This document shows positions 25,541 to 34,051 of a DNA stretch of 64,000 bases, piece by piece. The position numbers and the translations under genes are program-made. The DNA is from Bacillus pseudomycoides. Lineage in GTDB: Bacteria; Bacillota; Bacilli; Bacillales; Bacillaceae_G. The stretch covers positions 1 through 64,000 of the forward strand of contig NZ_NUQE01000094.1 in NCBI RefSeq assembly GCF_002582035.1, in the 5' to 3' direction. The number at the start of each line of letters is the position of its first letter. Positions within the stretch are counted from its first letter, which is position 1. The notes beneath the pieces are model-generated. The model had not been told where the DNA came from and searched no databases. It was given only the letters and a program-made list of their open reading frames with translations.

Positions 25541-25577
25541 AACTCCAAAATATACAATAAAAGTTAATTTTGGAGTT
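25541..25577. terminator. Terminator-like hairpin beside the IS66 remnant
   Basis: AACTCCAAAAT pairs with ATTTTGGAGTT around a 15-nt loop, followed by ATTTTTTG on the plus strand. The hairpin overlaps the stop codon of the IS66 remnant. Confidence 0.55.
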
Positions 25578-25715
25578 ATTTTTTGTTTACTTCACTTTTT
25601 TTCGGCACTCTACATCTAGACGGTAAATCCGTTGACCACGGCAAGACTTTATCGATTTCCTCTTTATTGTTTATATCGATATTGGGGAGCGTTTCAAACA
25701 AATAACGTACCCTTT
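25576..25715 (-). pseudogene. IS66-family transposase C-terminal remnant
   Basis: The minus strand ends YLFETLPNIDINNKEEIDKV, LPWSTDLPSRCRVPKKSEVN, KK*, the characteristic end of IS66 TnpC transposases. Nothing upstream continues the frame. Confidence 0.65.
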
Positions 25716-25765
25716 AATTCAATACCTGTTATCCCATAAAAAATGAATAAAACTGTTATTATTTA

Positions 25766-26011
25766 TTATCTATAAACTAAAACATTATCTTTCTTATTCA
25801 CTTTGTTTTTTGTTACTAGACGATAGTATTTTATTATATACAAACATATAAAAGGATTTGTTAATAGTAATAAAACAATATTCGGCATCATATTACTATG
25901 TAAATCTGAAATGGTGTTTACTTCAAACAGGCTGAGGGAATTCGGAAAGAAAATTGACATAAAAGACACAATGGAATTATATAGAATATGACAAATGATA
26001 GGTAATAGCAT
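25766..26011 (-). pseudogene. CPBP-type membrane protease C-terminal fragment
   Basis: 81 residues starting MLLPIICHILYNSIVSFMSI. The HxxxN motif in the first helix (HILYN) and a second helix ending in basic residues match the end of CPBP (CAAX/bacteriocin-processing) intramembrane proteins. The catalytic EE motif would be further upstream and is missing. The rest of the gap 26012-26131 shows nothing. Confidence 0.5.
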
Positions 26012-26131
26012 AAATTTTCATTTTATTGAAAGTAGATTATTGTTAACATAATAAATAACAAACCCCTCTCGTCATTCTCAGGTAAGGAATACTATCTAAT
26101 TTTGCTCTACAAACTTCGTGTACTGTAATTT

Positions 26132-26302
26132 CTAAAAGAAAAGCAACATGACCGCTAACGCTATACCTATACATACATAAAAGTCTTGTTTCAATATGGT
26201 CTTTGCAAAAACACTCCACTTTCTACCACCAAGAAAACTCAATGTTCTGGCAGTCAGAAACATGAATACAAATAGGCTGAAAAACATTGTTGCTTTCCCC
26301 AT
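26132..26302 (-). CDS. Small two-helix membrane protein
   Basis: 56 residues: MGKATMFFSLFVFMFLTART, a basic turn (LGGRKWSVFAK), then DFYVCIGIALAVMLLFF*. AGG/GGGGA lies 6-15 nt upstream. Two clean membrane helices separated by a positive loop argue that it is a real small gene, though no family is recognised. Confidence 0.5.
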   Translation of the reverse strand: MGKATMFFSLFVFMFLTARTLSFLGGRKWSVFAKTILKQDFYVCIGIALAVMLLFF

Positions 26303-26476
26303 ATCTACCTATCCCCTTTCTGCTCTATTTTACCATATATAGGAATTTTGAATGGAATAAATTTTAGTCATATACCATATTTGTAAACAATCATTTACAA
26401 TAATAAGAAAAAATCGTTTATCTCACAAATAAATAGTAATATAATATTTACTAAATTAATAAAGGAAGGAACAATA

Positions 26477-26917
26477 ATGGCTGATAAAGATTTATTAAAC
26501 GAATACTTAAATCTGTTGATGAATATGTTTGGAACTTTCAAGTTATTATCAGAAAAATCGTCGGAATTTACGCATATAGAACAGCACGTAGTTGAGTATG
26601 TTTCCCAGCAAAGTAAACCTGTAAATTTGAAAACAATTGCTCAAAATTTAAATATACCGAAGCAACAACTTAGTGTAACAGTGCGTAACCTGGAGAAAGA
26701 TGGCTATATAATTAAGAAACAAGATGATTCAGATAAACGGGCAATTTTAATTTCACTAACGAAAAAAGCCGAAGATGTGCAGTATGAACGATGGAAACAG
26801 ATATATAACAACTTCACGGATAATCTCGAAAAACTATCTGATGAAGATCAACGTGACCTGTTGTACGGGTTGCATAAAACAAATAGAATGCTATCAAAAA
26901 TGGTTGAGGATAATTAA
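26477..26917 (+). CDS. MarR-family transcriptional regulator
   Basis: 146 residues with the winged helix at about 50-105: LKTIAQNLNIPKQQLSVTVR (HTH) and NLEKDGYIIKKQDDSDKRAI (wing with the DxR motif as DKRA). RBS AAGGAAGG upstream. 150 bp before a methyltransferase gene in the same direction that it may regulate. Confidence 0.88.
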   Translation: MADKDLLNEYLNLLMNMFGTFKLLSEKSSEFTHIEQHVVEYVSQQSKPVNLKTIAQNLNIPKQQLSVTVRNLEKDGYIIKKQDDSDKRAILISLTKKAEDVQYERWKQIYNNFTDNLEKLSDEDQRDLLYGLHKTNRMLSKMVEDN

Positions 26918-27068
26918 TCATGAAGTCAAGAGAACGTGTTTCGATTAATGGAATTGGACACAAAATTACTCACATAAGAATATGCTGAATTTGGTTTTAC
27001 AAACCTGATTTATCGCCTAGTACAGTGAACATACATTCTGATACAACGGTTTAAAACGGAGGATTTCT

Positions 27069-27893
27069 ATGGTAAAAATGATAGATTTACAATCAGTTCA
27101 AGGCACAATGCTTATCCCCCTTTGGGGACGTGCCAGTGGCAGCGAGAAAAATCCAGAAATCTTGGATGACAAGGAAGCTATTGACATTATCAAAAGATCT
27201 GATTTTGATTTTACTGATATAGCCAAAACTTTTGGTGAATACGGCGGTATAACCTACATCGTTCGTGCTCGCAAAATTGATGACACAATCCGCAGCTTTA
27301 TCACTAAGCATCCTCGGGCTACCATTGTAAACATTGGCTCTGGGTTAGATACCACTTTTTCAAGAATCGACAACGGGACGATCAATTGGTATAATCTCGA
27401 TTTGCCTGATGCAATAGCTTTTCGTAAGACTTTAATAGCAGATTCGCCGAGAAATGTCAGCATTGCCAAATCTTTTTTTGATATTTCGTGGTTTGACGAT
27501 ATTAAGTTTAATGAGAATGATGGGATACTCTTCGTCTCAGCAGGAGTTTTTTATTACTTTCAGGAAAGTCAACTTAAAGAAATGTTTTCCGCCATGGCGC
27601 AGCGCTTTCCTGGCGGTGAATTATATTTCGACGCGGAATCAAAATTTGCGCTAGGGCTTTCAAACCGCACAGTTCAAAAGTCTGGCAACAAAGGCGCCAT
27701 GATGCACTTTTACGTCAATAATCCAAAATCTATAGAAAAATGGTCGCCAAAAATAAAAGTATTAAGCTGTGAATCGTTCTTTAAAGGAATTCCTACAAAA
27801 AAACAATGGGAAGGTAGTACACGCGTAATGGTGCGAATCGTTGATCTTATAAAAATGCTGAAATTCGTTCACCTGCGCTTTGAGGACAGATGA
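27069..27893 (+). CDS. Leucine carboxyl methyltransferase-family (Tcmp-like) SAM methyltransferase
   Basis: 274 residues. SAM-binding motif ATIVNIGSGLDTTFSRI at about residue 85 and the following NLDLPDAIAFRK are typical of the LCM/Tcmp family, known from polyketide tailoring and other O-methylations. Substrate unknown. Ends at a strong terminator. Confidence 0.82.
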   Translation: MVKMIDLQSVQGTMLIPLWGRASGSEKNPEILDDKEAIDIIKRSDFDFTDIAKTFGEYGGITYIVRARKIDDTIRSFITKHPRATIVNIGSGLDTTFSRIDNGTINWYNLDLPDAIAFRKTLIADSPRNVSIAKSFFDISWFDDIKFNENDGILFVSAGVFYYFQESQLKEMFSAMAQRFPGGELYFDAESKFALGLSNRTVQKSGNKGAMMHFYVNNPKSIEKWSPKIKVLSCESFFKGIPTKKQWEGSTRVMVRIVDLIKMLKFVHLRFEDR

Positions 27894-27974
27894 AAGTAAC
27901 TGGAGACCTGATAAGATTACAAAATATAGAAAATGTTAGTATTATTGACGGAATATTAATAATGGAAACAATGA

Positions 27975-28003
27975 AAAAAACATGGCTCTTTGCCATGTTT
28001 TTT
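27975..28003 (+). terminator. Terminator of the methyltransferase gene
   Basis: AAAAAACATGGC and GCCATGTTTTTT are exact complements around a 5-nt loop. Confidence 0.85.
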
Positions 28004-28085
28004 GTCATGAATATCTTTTAACAAATGGATATCGATCTGCTTAATTGAATATACATTATAGAATCACTCACAAAAAAGGGGATAT

Positions 28086-28331
28086 ATGATGAGATTATCA
28101 AAACTGATTCATACCTTGTCATTATTAAGCGCTGTAGCTGTTCTTGTTATCTCTGTTTATGGTCTTATCACCGACTCGATCAGCTCTAATATTTTAATGA
28201 TTCTACTATTTGTGATGACCGTACTTCAGGCAGTTAGAGCCTATCAAATAAAACAAAAAGCTACATTTATGCTTACCTTTTGGGTAGCTATTTTTATGCT
28301 CCTTGTATTAGGAAAAATATACTTCTTATGA
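28086..28331 (+). CDS. DUF3953 (YczI-like) small membrane protein
   Basis: 81 residues, three hydrophobic helices (LSLLSAVAVLVISVYGLI, NILMILLFVMTVLQAV, FMLTFWVAIFMLLVLGK). Length, spacing and the central basic AYQIKQK match the DUF3953 family. RBS AAGGGGA upstream. Function unknown. Confidence 0.65.
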   Translation: MMRLSKLIHTLSLLSAVAVLVISVYGLITDSISSNILMILLFVMTVLQAVRAYQIKQKATFMLTFWVAIFMLLVLGKIYFL

Positions 28332-28334
28332 TAC

Positions 28335-28367
28335 AAAAATGAAGCCTTTAGTAAAGGCTTCATTTTT
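28335..28367. terminator. Terminator
   Basis: AAAAATGAAGCCTTT and its complement flank the 3-nt loop AGT just after the DUF3953 stop. Confidence 0.85.
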
Positions 28368-28527
28368 GTTAAGTTAGAATTATCGTATATATTTGAAAGA
28401 AATGAATGAATCTATTCTGCCCCTTTTCTTATTTATATACAGTATAATAAAGCCTTCGATAAATTTAACCGTAAACTTTTTTAAATGCCTTTACTATTAA
28501 ATTCAGCACTCGATAGTTCAATAACTG

Positions 28528-28791
28528 TTACCCCATAAAATCAGATAAAAAATATCGAAAACCATAAGCACCTAAAGAACTAATACCTGTAACTAAAACA
28601 GCGATTGCTAAATATGGATTATAGCCAGATTGTTTTCTCGAACGATATAAATGAAGCATAGATAGACATAAACTAATCATAAAAAAGACAATCCATACAA
28701 AGTTGGGAGCAAAAACTTCAAAATTAGTAAAATAAATTACTATATAGCAAACATTAACCAAGAGCAATAGCACTAAGATAAATTTCTTCAA
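28528..28791 (-). CDS. Small membrane protein
   Basis: 87 residues with three helices (FILVLLLLVNVCYIVIYF, FVWIVFFMISLCLSML, LAIAVLVTGISSLGAYG). A good AAGGTGT RBS precedes the ATG. No family recognised. Confidence 0.6.
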   Translation of the reverse strand: MKKFILVLLLLVNVCYIVIYFTNFEVFAPNFVWIVFFMISLCLSMLHLYRSRKQSGYNPYLAIAVLVTGISSLGAYGFRYFLSDFMG

Positions 28792-29047
28792 AATTACACC
28801 TTCCTTTTACTAGATTAACAAACCAACTGATGCTGAAAGATTAATAAGTTTAAGAATATCTCCCTCTCTTCATTTATACATGTGCAATCCTATTTGACTT
28901 TGCATCACAAATCTATTTCCGTAATGAAAGCAATTCTATTTTTTATTGAACTTAACGTTTTAACTAACCTATAAACATATAATGCACTACACGTTTGTAA
29001 TAAAATGTAAAAATTATTTATATAATAGGATTTTAGGAGGGATTACA

Positions 29048-29575
29048 ATGAATAATATACAAGTGATGGTATGGCTTTTTCCAATACTTTTTATTTTTCA
29101 CGATTTTGAAGAAATAATTTTCATACAACCATGGATAAGGAAAAACAGACGCTATTTATGTGAACGATTTCCTAGGTTATCAAAAAGGTTATTACCTCAT
29201 TTTGATAATATTACAACATCATCTTTCGCTCTTGGAGTGGCAGAAGAATTTATTTTAATTAGTATAATTACAATTGTTTCCTATGTGATGAATTGGTATA
29301 GCCTATGGGTAGATTTGTTTATTGCATTTACTTTACATTTAGTAATACATTGCTTTCAAACATTGATCATAAGAAAATATGTCCCTGCTATTATTACAAG
29401 CATTATTTGTTTACCTATCTGTATTTATATCATTAAGCATATCGTACAGTTATTCCCATTAGATACTATTGTCTTGTATTCAATTTTAGGCTTTATAATT
29501 ATGGTGGTCAATTTAGGTATCATTCACAAGGTTATGGATATATTCAACAAATGGTTAGCTCAATATGAACAGTAA
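29048..29575 (+). CDS. HXXEE-domain membrane protein
   Basis: 175 residues from the ATG at 29048, chosen because AGGAGGG lies 7 nt upstream. FIFHDFEEIIFIQPW carries the name-giving HxxEE motif in the first helix; a second conserved block, GVAEEFILISIITI, and LHLVIHC supply further Glu and His in the membrane. About five helices. Likely metal-dependent membrane enzyme family of unknown function. Confidence 0.82.
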   Translation: MNNIQVMVWLFPILFIFHDFEEIIFIQPWIRKNRRYLCERFPRLSKRLLPHFDNITTSSFALGVAEEFILISIITIVSYVMNWYSLWVDLFIAFTLHLVIHCFQTLIIRKYVPAIITSIICLPICIYIIKHIVQLFPLDTIVLYSILGFIIMVVNLGIIHKVMDIFNKWLAQYEQ

Positions 29576-29620
29576 AACGAATGAGCATAATCTAAAAACA
29601 ACCTATTTTTAAAAGAAATT

Positions 29621-29866
29621 TTATATTTTTTCTCCTATCCAAGCCAAAGCATACATAACAACTGTTACAACTAACACTATAACGGGGCCAACAATAAATA
29701 AGCCAAATAATAAAGATTTTACAGCCCCTAAAAAAATACAGACGGGTTCTCCCCATTTAACACTTTTTCTTGTTTCATATTTCAATTCTTCAAACATCTT
29801 TTCAAGATGAGCAACTTTTCGATTTAATTCCTGTAACTCTTTAATCACATCTGTATCTTTTTCCAT
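29621..29866 (-). CDS. Small coiled-coil membrane protein
   Basis: 81 residues: N-terminal coiled coil (VIKELQELNRKVAHLEKMFE) followed by one long hydrophobic segment (LFGLFIVGPVIVLVVTVVMY). RBS AGGG upstream. Function unknown. Confidence 0.6.
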   Translation of the reverse strand: MEKDTDVIKELQELNRKVAHLEKMFEELKYETRKSVKWGEPVCIFLGAVKSLLFGLFIVGPVIVLVVTVVMYALAWIGEKI

Positions 29867-29954
29867 ATACCTCTCCCTTATAAAAGAAATTTCACCACAT
29901 TATTAGGTAACGCAAATCCTATACATGTAGCTTAATTAAAAGCAAACGAAAATA

Positions 29955-29972
29955 CTTGGACAAAAATCCAAG
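29955..29972 (-). terminator. Terminator of the lipoprotein gene
   Basis: CTTGGA and TCCAAG around a 6-nt loop, extended by flanking CG/AA pairs, followed on the minus strand by TATTTTCG. Confidence 0.5.
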
Positions 29973-29990
29973 CGTTTTTTCATTTATTGT

Positions 29991-30515
29991 CTATTTTGCA
30001 TTCTTAATGGATGCAATTGTTGTAAATATTCGTGTATAGGCATCCTTAATATTCGGTTCATTTACCTTATCATTGTATAGGCCATAACCCCAACTTTGAA
30101 TATCTTCGCCAGATTGAAAATAACCTGTAGCATGTTCACCTGATTCTACTTCAGGGAAATCTTCGTATGATATTTTCTCATCAATAAAAGGGATATATGA
30201 CTTTTTAGACTCAATAAAGAAGAATGGAATCCCTGCCTCTTTATATACTTTCGCATATTTACTATGGGAAGCTTCCGACAAATGTTCCTTCATAATAAAA
30301 ACAGCATCAAATTTAGATGCAAGTTTTTTCCCTTCTTCTAACTCAGCGAAATTTATAGTTGTGAATTTCACGTTATCTTCTCTGACTTTTGGAGCATTTC
30401 CTATAATACCAATGTTTATGTTCTTGCCTTCGTAGAGAGGTGTGTCAACTGTATTAGAATTACATCCCGCTACAATCATTAAAAGAAAAAGGAAAATGGG
30501 TAGTGCTTTTTTCAT
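29991..30515 (-). CDS. Lipoprotein of unknown function
   Basis: 174 residues with a lipoprotein signal peptide (MKKALPIFLFLLMIVAGC, lipobox VAGC), so anchored on the outer face of the membrane. The rest is a compact alpha/beta domain (NINIGIIGNAPKVREDNVKF, then FDAVFIMKEHLSEASHSKY). AAGGAGG-like RBS upstream. No enzyme motif seen. Confidence 0.75.
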   Translation of the reverse strand: MKKALPIFLFLLMIVAGCNSNTVDTPLYEGKNINIGIIGNAPKVREDNVKFTTINFAELEEGKKLASKFDAVFIMKEHLSEASHSKYAKVYKEAGIPFFFIESKKSYIPFIDEKISYEDFPEVESGEHATGYFQSGEDIQSWGYGLYNDKVNEPNIKDAYTRIFTTIASIKNAK

Positions 30516-30575
30516 TACCTAAGCCTCCTTTGTAAAGGTAACCTGAGTAGACACGATATGGAGCTCTTCTTTCAT

Positions 30576-31349
30576 TTAAATAATTCCATAATTTCTTAGA
30601 GCGAAGTCGATTCCATCTTCACTTGACTTTTTTGTGACGAAATCTGCAACTGCTTTTAATTGTTCGTTCCCATTTCCCATAGCAATCCCAAGTCCTACTA
30701 ATTCCAACATGTCTATATCATTTCCTCCATCCCCAAACGCGATAGCCTCTGATTTATCAATGTCAAAATACTGTAAGACACTTTTGATGGCTAAAGATTT
30801 GGATACTTCTTTTTGTAATACATTTAAAACAAAAGGATGCCATCTGCTAAACGTTAAATGCGGGAACTTATGAATATATTTCTCTACCGTTTCATCAGTA
30901 GCATACAAACACATCAGATAAACCTCTTGATTATGAATATGTTTATTTATAGTTGGATAGGCATTCAATGACAACGTTTCGTTTAATGCTGTTAGTATTT
31001 TTTTATCTTCTACGCCATTCATACTAAAATCTTCAGTAAAGAATGACAGCCCGTTATTCTCGATATATGCAAATTCAACCACTTCTCGAATGATATTTTC
31101 ATCCATTGGTACTTTATAAAGAACTTCTTGATTGTGCTTCACATAAGCTCCGTTTGCTGTGATGAACGTATCTACTCCTAATTTTCTTATTTCATCACAC
31201 ATGGATAACGGTCTTCCTGTTGCTGCAACCACCTTTACCCCTTTATTTTTCAGTGTTTTTATAGCTTCTTTCGTATTATCTGAAATACTACCATTTTCAT
31301 GATTTGTAATGGTTCCATCAATATCAAAAAATACAATTCTATAATCCAT
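30576..31349 (-). CDS. Cof-type HAD phosphatase
   Basis: 257 residues. Motif I FFDIDGTITNHENG, motif II VVAATGRP, and C-terminal FGDGGNDIDMLELVGLGIAM with the acidic pair of motif IV define the Cof/HAD-IIB family. Large C2B cap between residues 80 and 185. Dephosphorylates sugar phosphates or flavin/pyridoxal phosphates in related enzymes; substrate here unknown. Confidence 0.88.
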   Translation of the reverse strand: MDYRIVFFDIDGTITNHENGSISDNTKEAIKTLKNKGVKVVAATGRPLSMCDEIRKLGVDTFITANGAYVKHNQEVLYKVPMDENIIREVVEFAYIENNGLSFFTEDFSMNGVEDKKILTALNETLSLNAYPTINKHIHNQEVYLMCLYATDETVEKYIHKFPHLTFSRWHPFVLNVLQKEVSKSLAIKSVLQYFDIDKSEAIAFGDGGNDIDMLELVGLGIAMGNGNEQLKAVADFVTKKSSEDGIDFALRNYGII

Positions 31350-31603
31350 AAGATAGCTCCTTTAAAAATCAATAAGTAAATCAAACGATAAGTGCCTAAA
31401 AATAAAAAAATAATCAGAAAATTTTATACTCTAATAATATAAGCTTAAATCTCTTAATTAGCAACATTTCTAAAGGTAAGAAAAACACGAATCATTGTAA
31501 AATAAAATTAACGCCTTATTTTCTAACAGACACAAATTTCATTCTAAATTTTTATTATTTGGCTCTGTTAATGATTATTGTTGATTTTTCATAAAAAAGA
31601 AAA

Positions 31604-31620
31604 GAACCAATTTTTTGGTC
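31604..31620 (-). terminator. Terminator of the DUF3626 gene
   Basis: GGACCAA pairs with TTGGTTC around AAAA on the minus strand, followed by TTTTCTTTTTT. The remaining 31350-31603 gap shows no gene. Confidence 0.55.
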
Positions 31621-31652
31621 CTTTTGTACCTCTTCTTGAACTAACACACACT

Positions 31653-32743
31653 TTAGTTCAATTTTCGATTTGGCTTTCCATATCTCACTAAAACGTGCCA
31701 CAATAGTTTTAATTCCTGAAGTACCTCCTTATAAGTTCCGCGATCGCTCCAAGATACTGGATTGCGTTTCAAGTCCATTACAGCAGATCCTATTATGTTC
31801 GCATCGATACAATTATTTCGTGCAATGCGTCTTGCCAAGGAAGGCATTGTTGGACCTCTAAAATCCGCAGGAACCTCGTCTACCATAAGTACAAAGCCCA
31901 TGTGCCAATTAAGATCAATGGAATACTTAAGGCATATTTGTTCTAAGGTTCTCCCTACATGAGTGTCCTTGAATGAAGGATCTGCAACAAGCACTTCCAC
32001 GTCTTCTTTAAGAGAAATATCTCCATGAACCTGTGCTTCAATATAGTGGTTAAGATTGCGGTTTGGCTCTTTGTTTGCTAGGTCCGTAAACGACCTTTCC
32101 AAATTAACCAACAAATGATTGATTAATCTTGCTGGCGTCAGATTTCTTTCACCGATTGCAAAATCTCTTAAGAACACCTCTTCCAAGAGAGCAGCCAAAA
32201 TGATGTCAAACTCTTCATAAGTCCCCTTTTCTTTTGGGTCTTGATGCGAGTCCAAATACGTGTATGTAGAACGATGAGAAACCTCAGGGGATAGAAGAAA
32301 ATAGCATGATCCAAAACGTGGGGCAGGCCCATCTGGATGTAACATCAAATTTAGTGCCCCATATTTAGGCCGTTGGTTATTGGTTGCGCCCTCCAGTTGA
32401 TATGCTCCTCCAAAAATTCTCTTCTCCCAAAGGTCGCGTTCACCACCAGGATAAGCGGAGCACTGCCATTAGATAAAAATGTTTCAAACTGGCTCTTATA
32501 TATTCCCTGCTCAAGCAGTGCTTCAGCAACGCTTTTCATAGTCGAATCTGATCTATCTGGATGAAAATGTAGACCAATCTTTGCGTGAGACTTTAAATTA
32601 GCAACAGCATTTTCAAATATTTTATCCGAGATATTAGACATTTTAAGTATGTGATTAATTGTTGCTTTAGCCTCATGTTTATGGTTCCTTGCATACTTTG
32701 TAATATGCTCTAAAGCCAATAGTTGAGACCTTGATAATTCCAT
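31653..32743 (-). pseudogene. DUF3626 family gene, one frameshift
   Basis: The first frame (32743 down to about 32415) gives MELSRSQLLALEHITKYARN, IGLHFHPDR and AEALLEQGIYKSQFETFLSN. The sequence then continues one frame over as IFGGAYQLEGATNNQRPKYG, ALNLMLHPDGPAPRFGSCYF and on to 31653. Both parts fit one DUF3626 protein of about 360 residues. The break lies in the run GAGAATTTTTGG near 32415-32425. The start at 32743 has GGAG upstream. Confidence 0.75.
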
Positions 32744-32946
32744 GAACGGATCTCTCCTTTCATTTGATTGTAATACTTCCTCTGGCAATCACTTTTGGAT
32801 GGAACATATATAAATTTTTTGTTTTGTAATTTATGAGAAAGATATATTTGTATCTCTTTATTAATTTTATCCCAATTTTGATTGCTAAAAAGCATGATTT
32901 CCACTGATATCTTCTCCTTCATTAATACGTTCATTTCATCTATCAA
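32710..32946 (-). CDS. Uncertain short ORF upstream of DUF3626
   Basis: 78 codons, of which the part up to about 32750 (IMLFSNQNWDKINKEIQIYL, SHKLQNKKFIYVPSKSDCQR) looks protein-like, with AAGGAG before an internal GTG at about 32902. It overlaps the DUF3626 start in another frame. It may be a small real gene or a remnant. Confidence 0.25.
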   Translation of the reverse strand: MIDEMNVLMKEKISVEIMLFSNQNWDKINKEIQIYLSHKLQNKKFIYVPSKSDCQRKYYNQMKGEIRSWNYQGLNYWL

Positions 32947-33146
32947 ATTAAGAATTCGGAATTATAAAAAAGAAAAGATGACTTTCGCCCTCTTCCTTTT
33001 TTCAATATGAAATGAACTTGTATACTCAAATGATAACTAAATAACATTGAAGTATACAACTTATTAAGCCAATACGTCCAACGGTTATGAAAAGACTCGA
33101 ATTCTTATTGTTGTATGTTTTATAATTTGAGTCAAATCAAAGATAA

Positions 33147-33764
33147 TTACATCCGTTCTTCTTTTCTTTTTACCGACGCTGCATTAAATTTCACAATTAC
33201 TACATACATAACAATGCTTCCTATCATTAGACAATAGGTAACATTTTGCGCAATACCAATAACGTCGCTCCAGCTACTTTTACCGTTTACAAATAATTGT
33301 AAGATCAACCCTAAAGCTAAAGGTAGTAATGCATACGATGTTTTTTTCATAAAAAATCCTAAAACTCCGCCTAAAATACCCCCGATAGCTGACGCTCCGT
33401 ACCAAGTTGCATATGCAACTGCTTGTTCTTGAAACGATATCGTTACTGGTACATCCTGATAAAAATAGCCAATCACAAAATAAAATGTAATGGCAGTGAT
33501 TGTATAGATGGCACCAAGTAATACAGCTTTTTGAATATCTCTTGCAAATGTATAACCAACAAACATGGAAAGGATAAACCACATGGGTAAAGAGTTAATC
33601 ATGACTGCTAAATACGAAATGCCGAATTTAAGATATATAACACTCTCACTTAAATTTGGTAAGTTATCTGACAGAACAGAAAAGTAGCCAACAATAAAAC
33701 CAACGATACATGTAAAAACAATAAAACTTCTCCAATATCCTCTATATTCTTGATTCCCCTTCAA
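33147..33764 (-). CDS. Integral membrane protein of unknown function
   Basis: 205 residues with about six helices (SFIVFTCIVGFIVGYFSVL, MINSLPMWFILSMFVGYTF, AVLLGAIYTITAITFYFVIG, GASAIGGILGGVLGFF, LLPLALGLILQLFV, YCLMIGSIVMYVVIV). Ends with a basic tail. No transporter family recognised. Confidence 0.75.
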   Translation of the reverse strand: MKGNQEYRGYWRSFIVFTCIVGFIVGYFSVLSDNLPNLSESVIYLKFGISYLAVMINSLPMWFILSMFVGYTFARDIQKAVLLGAIYTITAITFYFVIGYFYQDVPVTISFQEQAVAYATWYGASAIGGILGGVLGFFMKKTSYALLPLALGLILQLFVNGKSSWSDVIGIAQNVTYCLMIGSIVMYVVIVKFNAASVKRKEERM

Positions 33765-33960
33765 CGAAACACGCTCCTATATATTGTTTCACAACACTCA
33801 TTCAATATCTAAATTGTACCAAAAAAGTATTTTTTAGGATACATTTTAGTTAGGCGAATTGAAAGACAAAATTCCAATATCAATATATGAAATCACGAGC
33901 TATCTAAAGATATCCGATGATCACAAACACATCGCTCAAAATATGATTTACAATCATAAG

Positions 33961-33993
33961 AAAAAGGAAGAGGACTTTCGTCATCTTCCTTTT
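33961..33993 (-). terminator. Terminator of acnA
   Basis: GGAAGATGAC pairs with GTCCTCTTCC around a GAAA loop on the minus strand, followed by TTTTTCTT, about 60 bp after the acnA stop. Confidence 0.75.
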
Positions 33994-34051
33994 GGGTAAA
34001 AATCGATTTTTATACAAAATATTGTTCATTTAGAACTAGTAAGTCTACAAC

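Noticed and set aside
32373-32564. Plus-strand frame opposite DUF3626
   Set aside because: Antisense shadow of the frameshifted gene.
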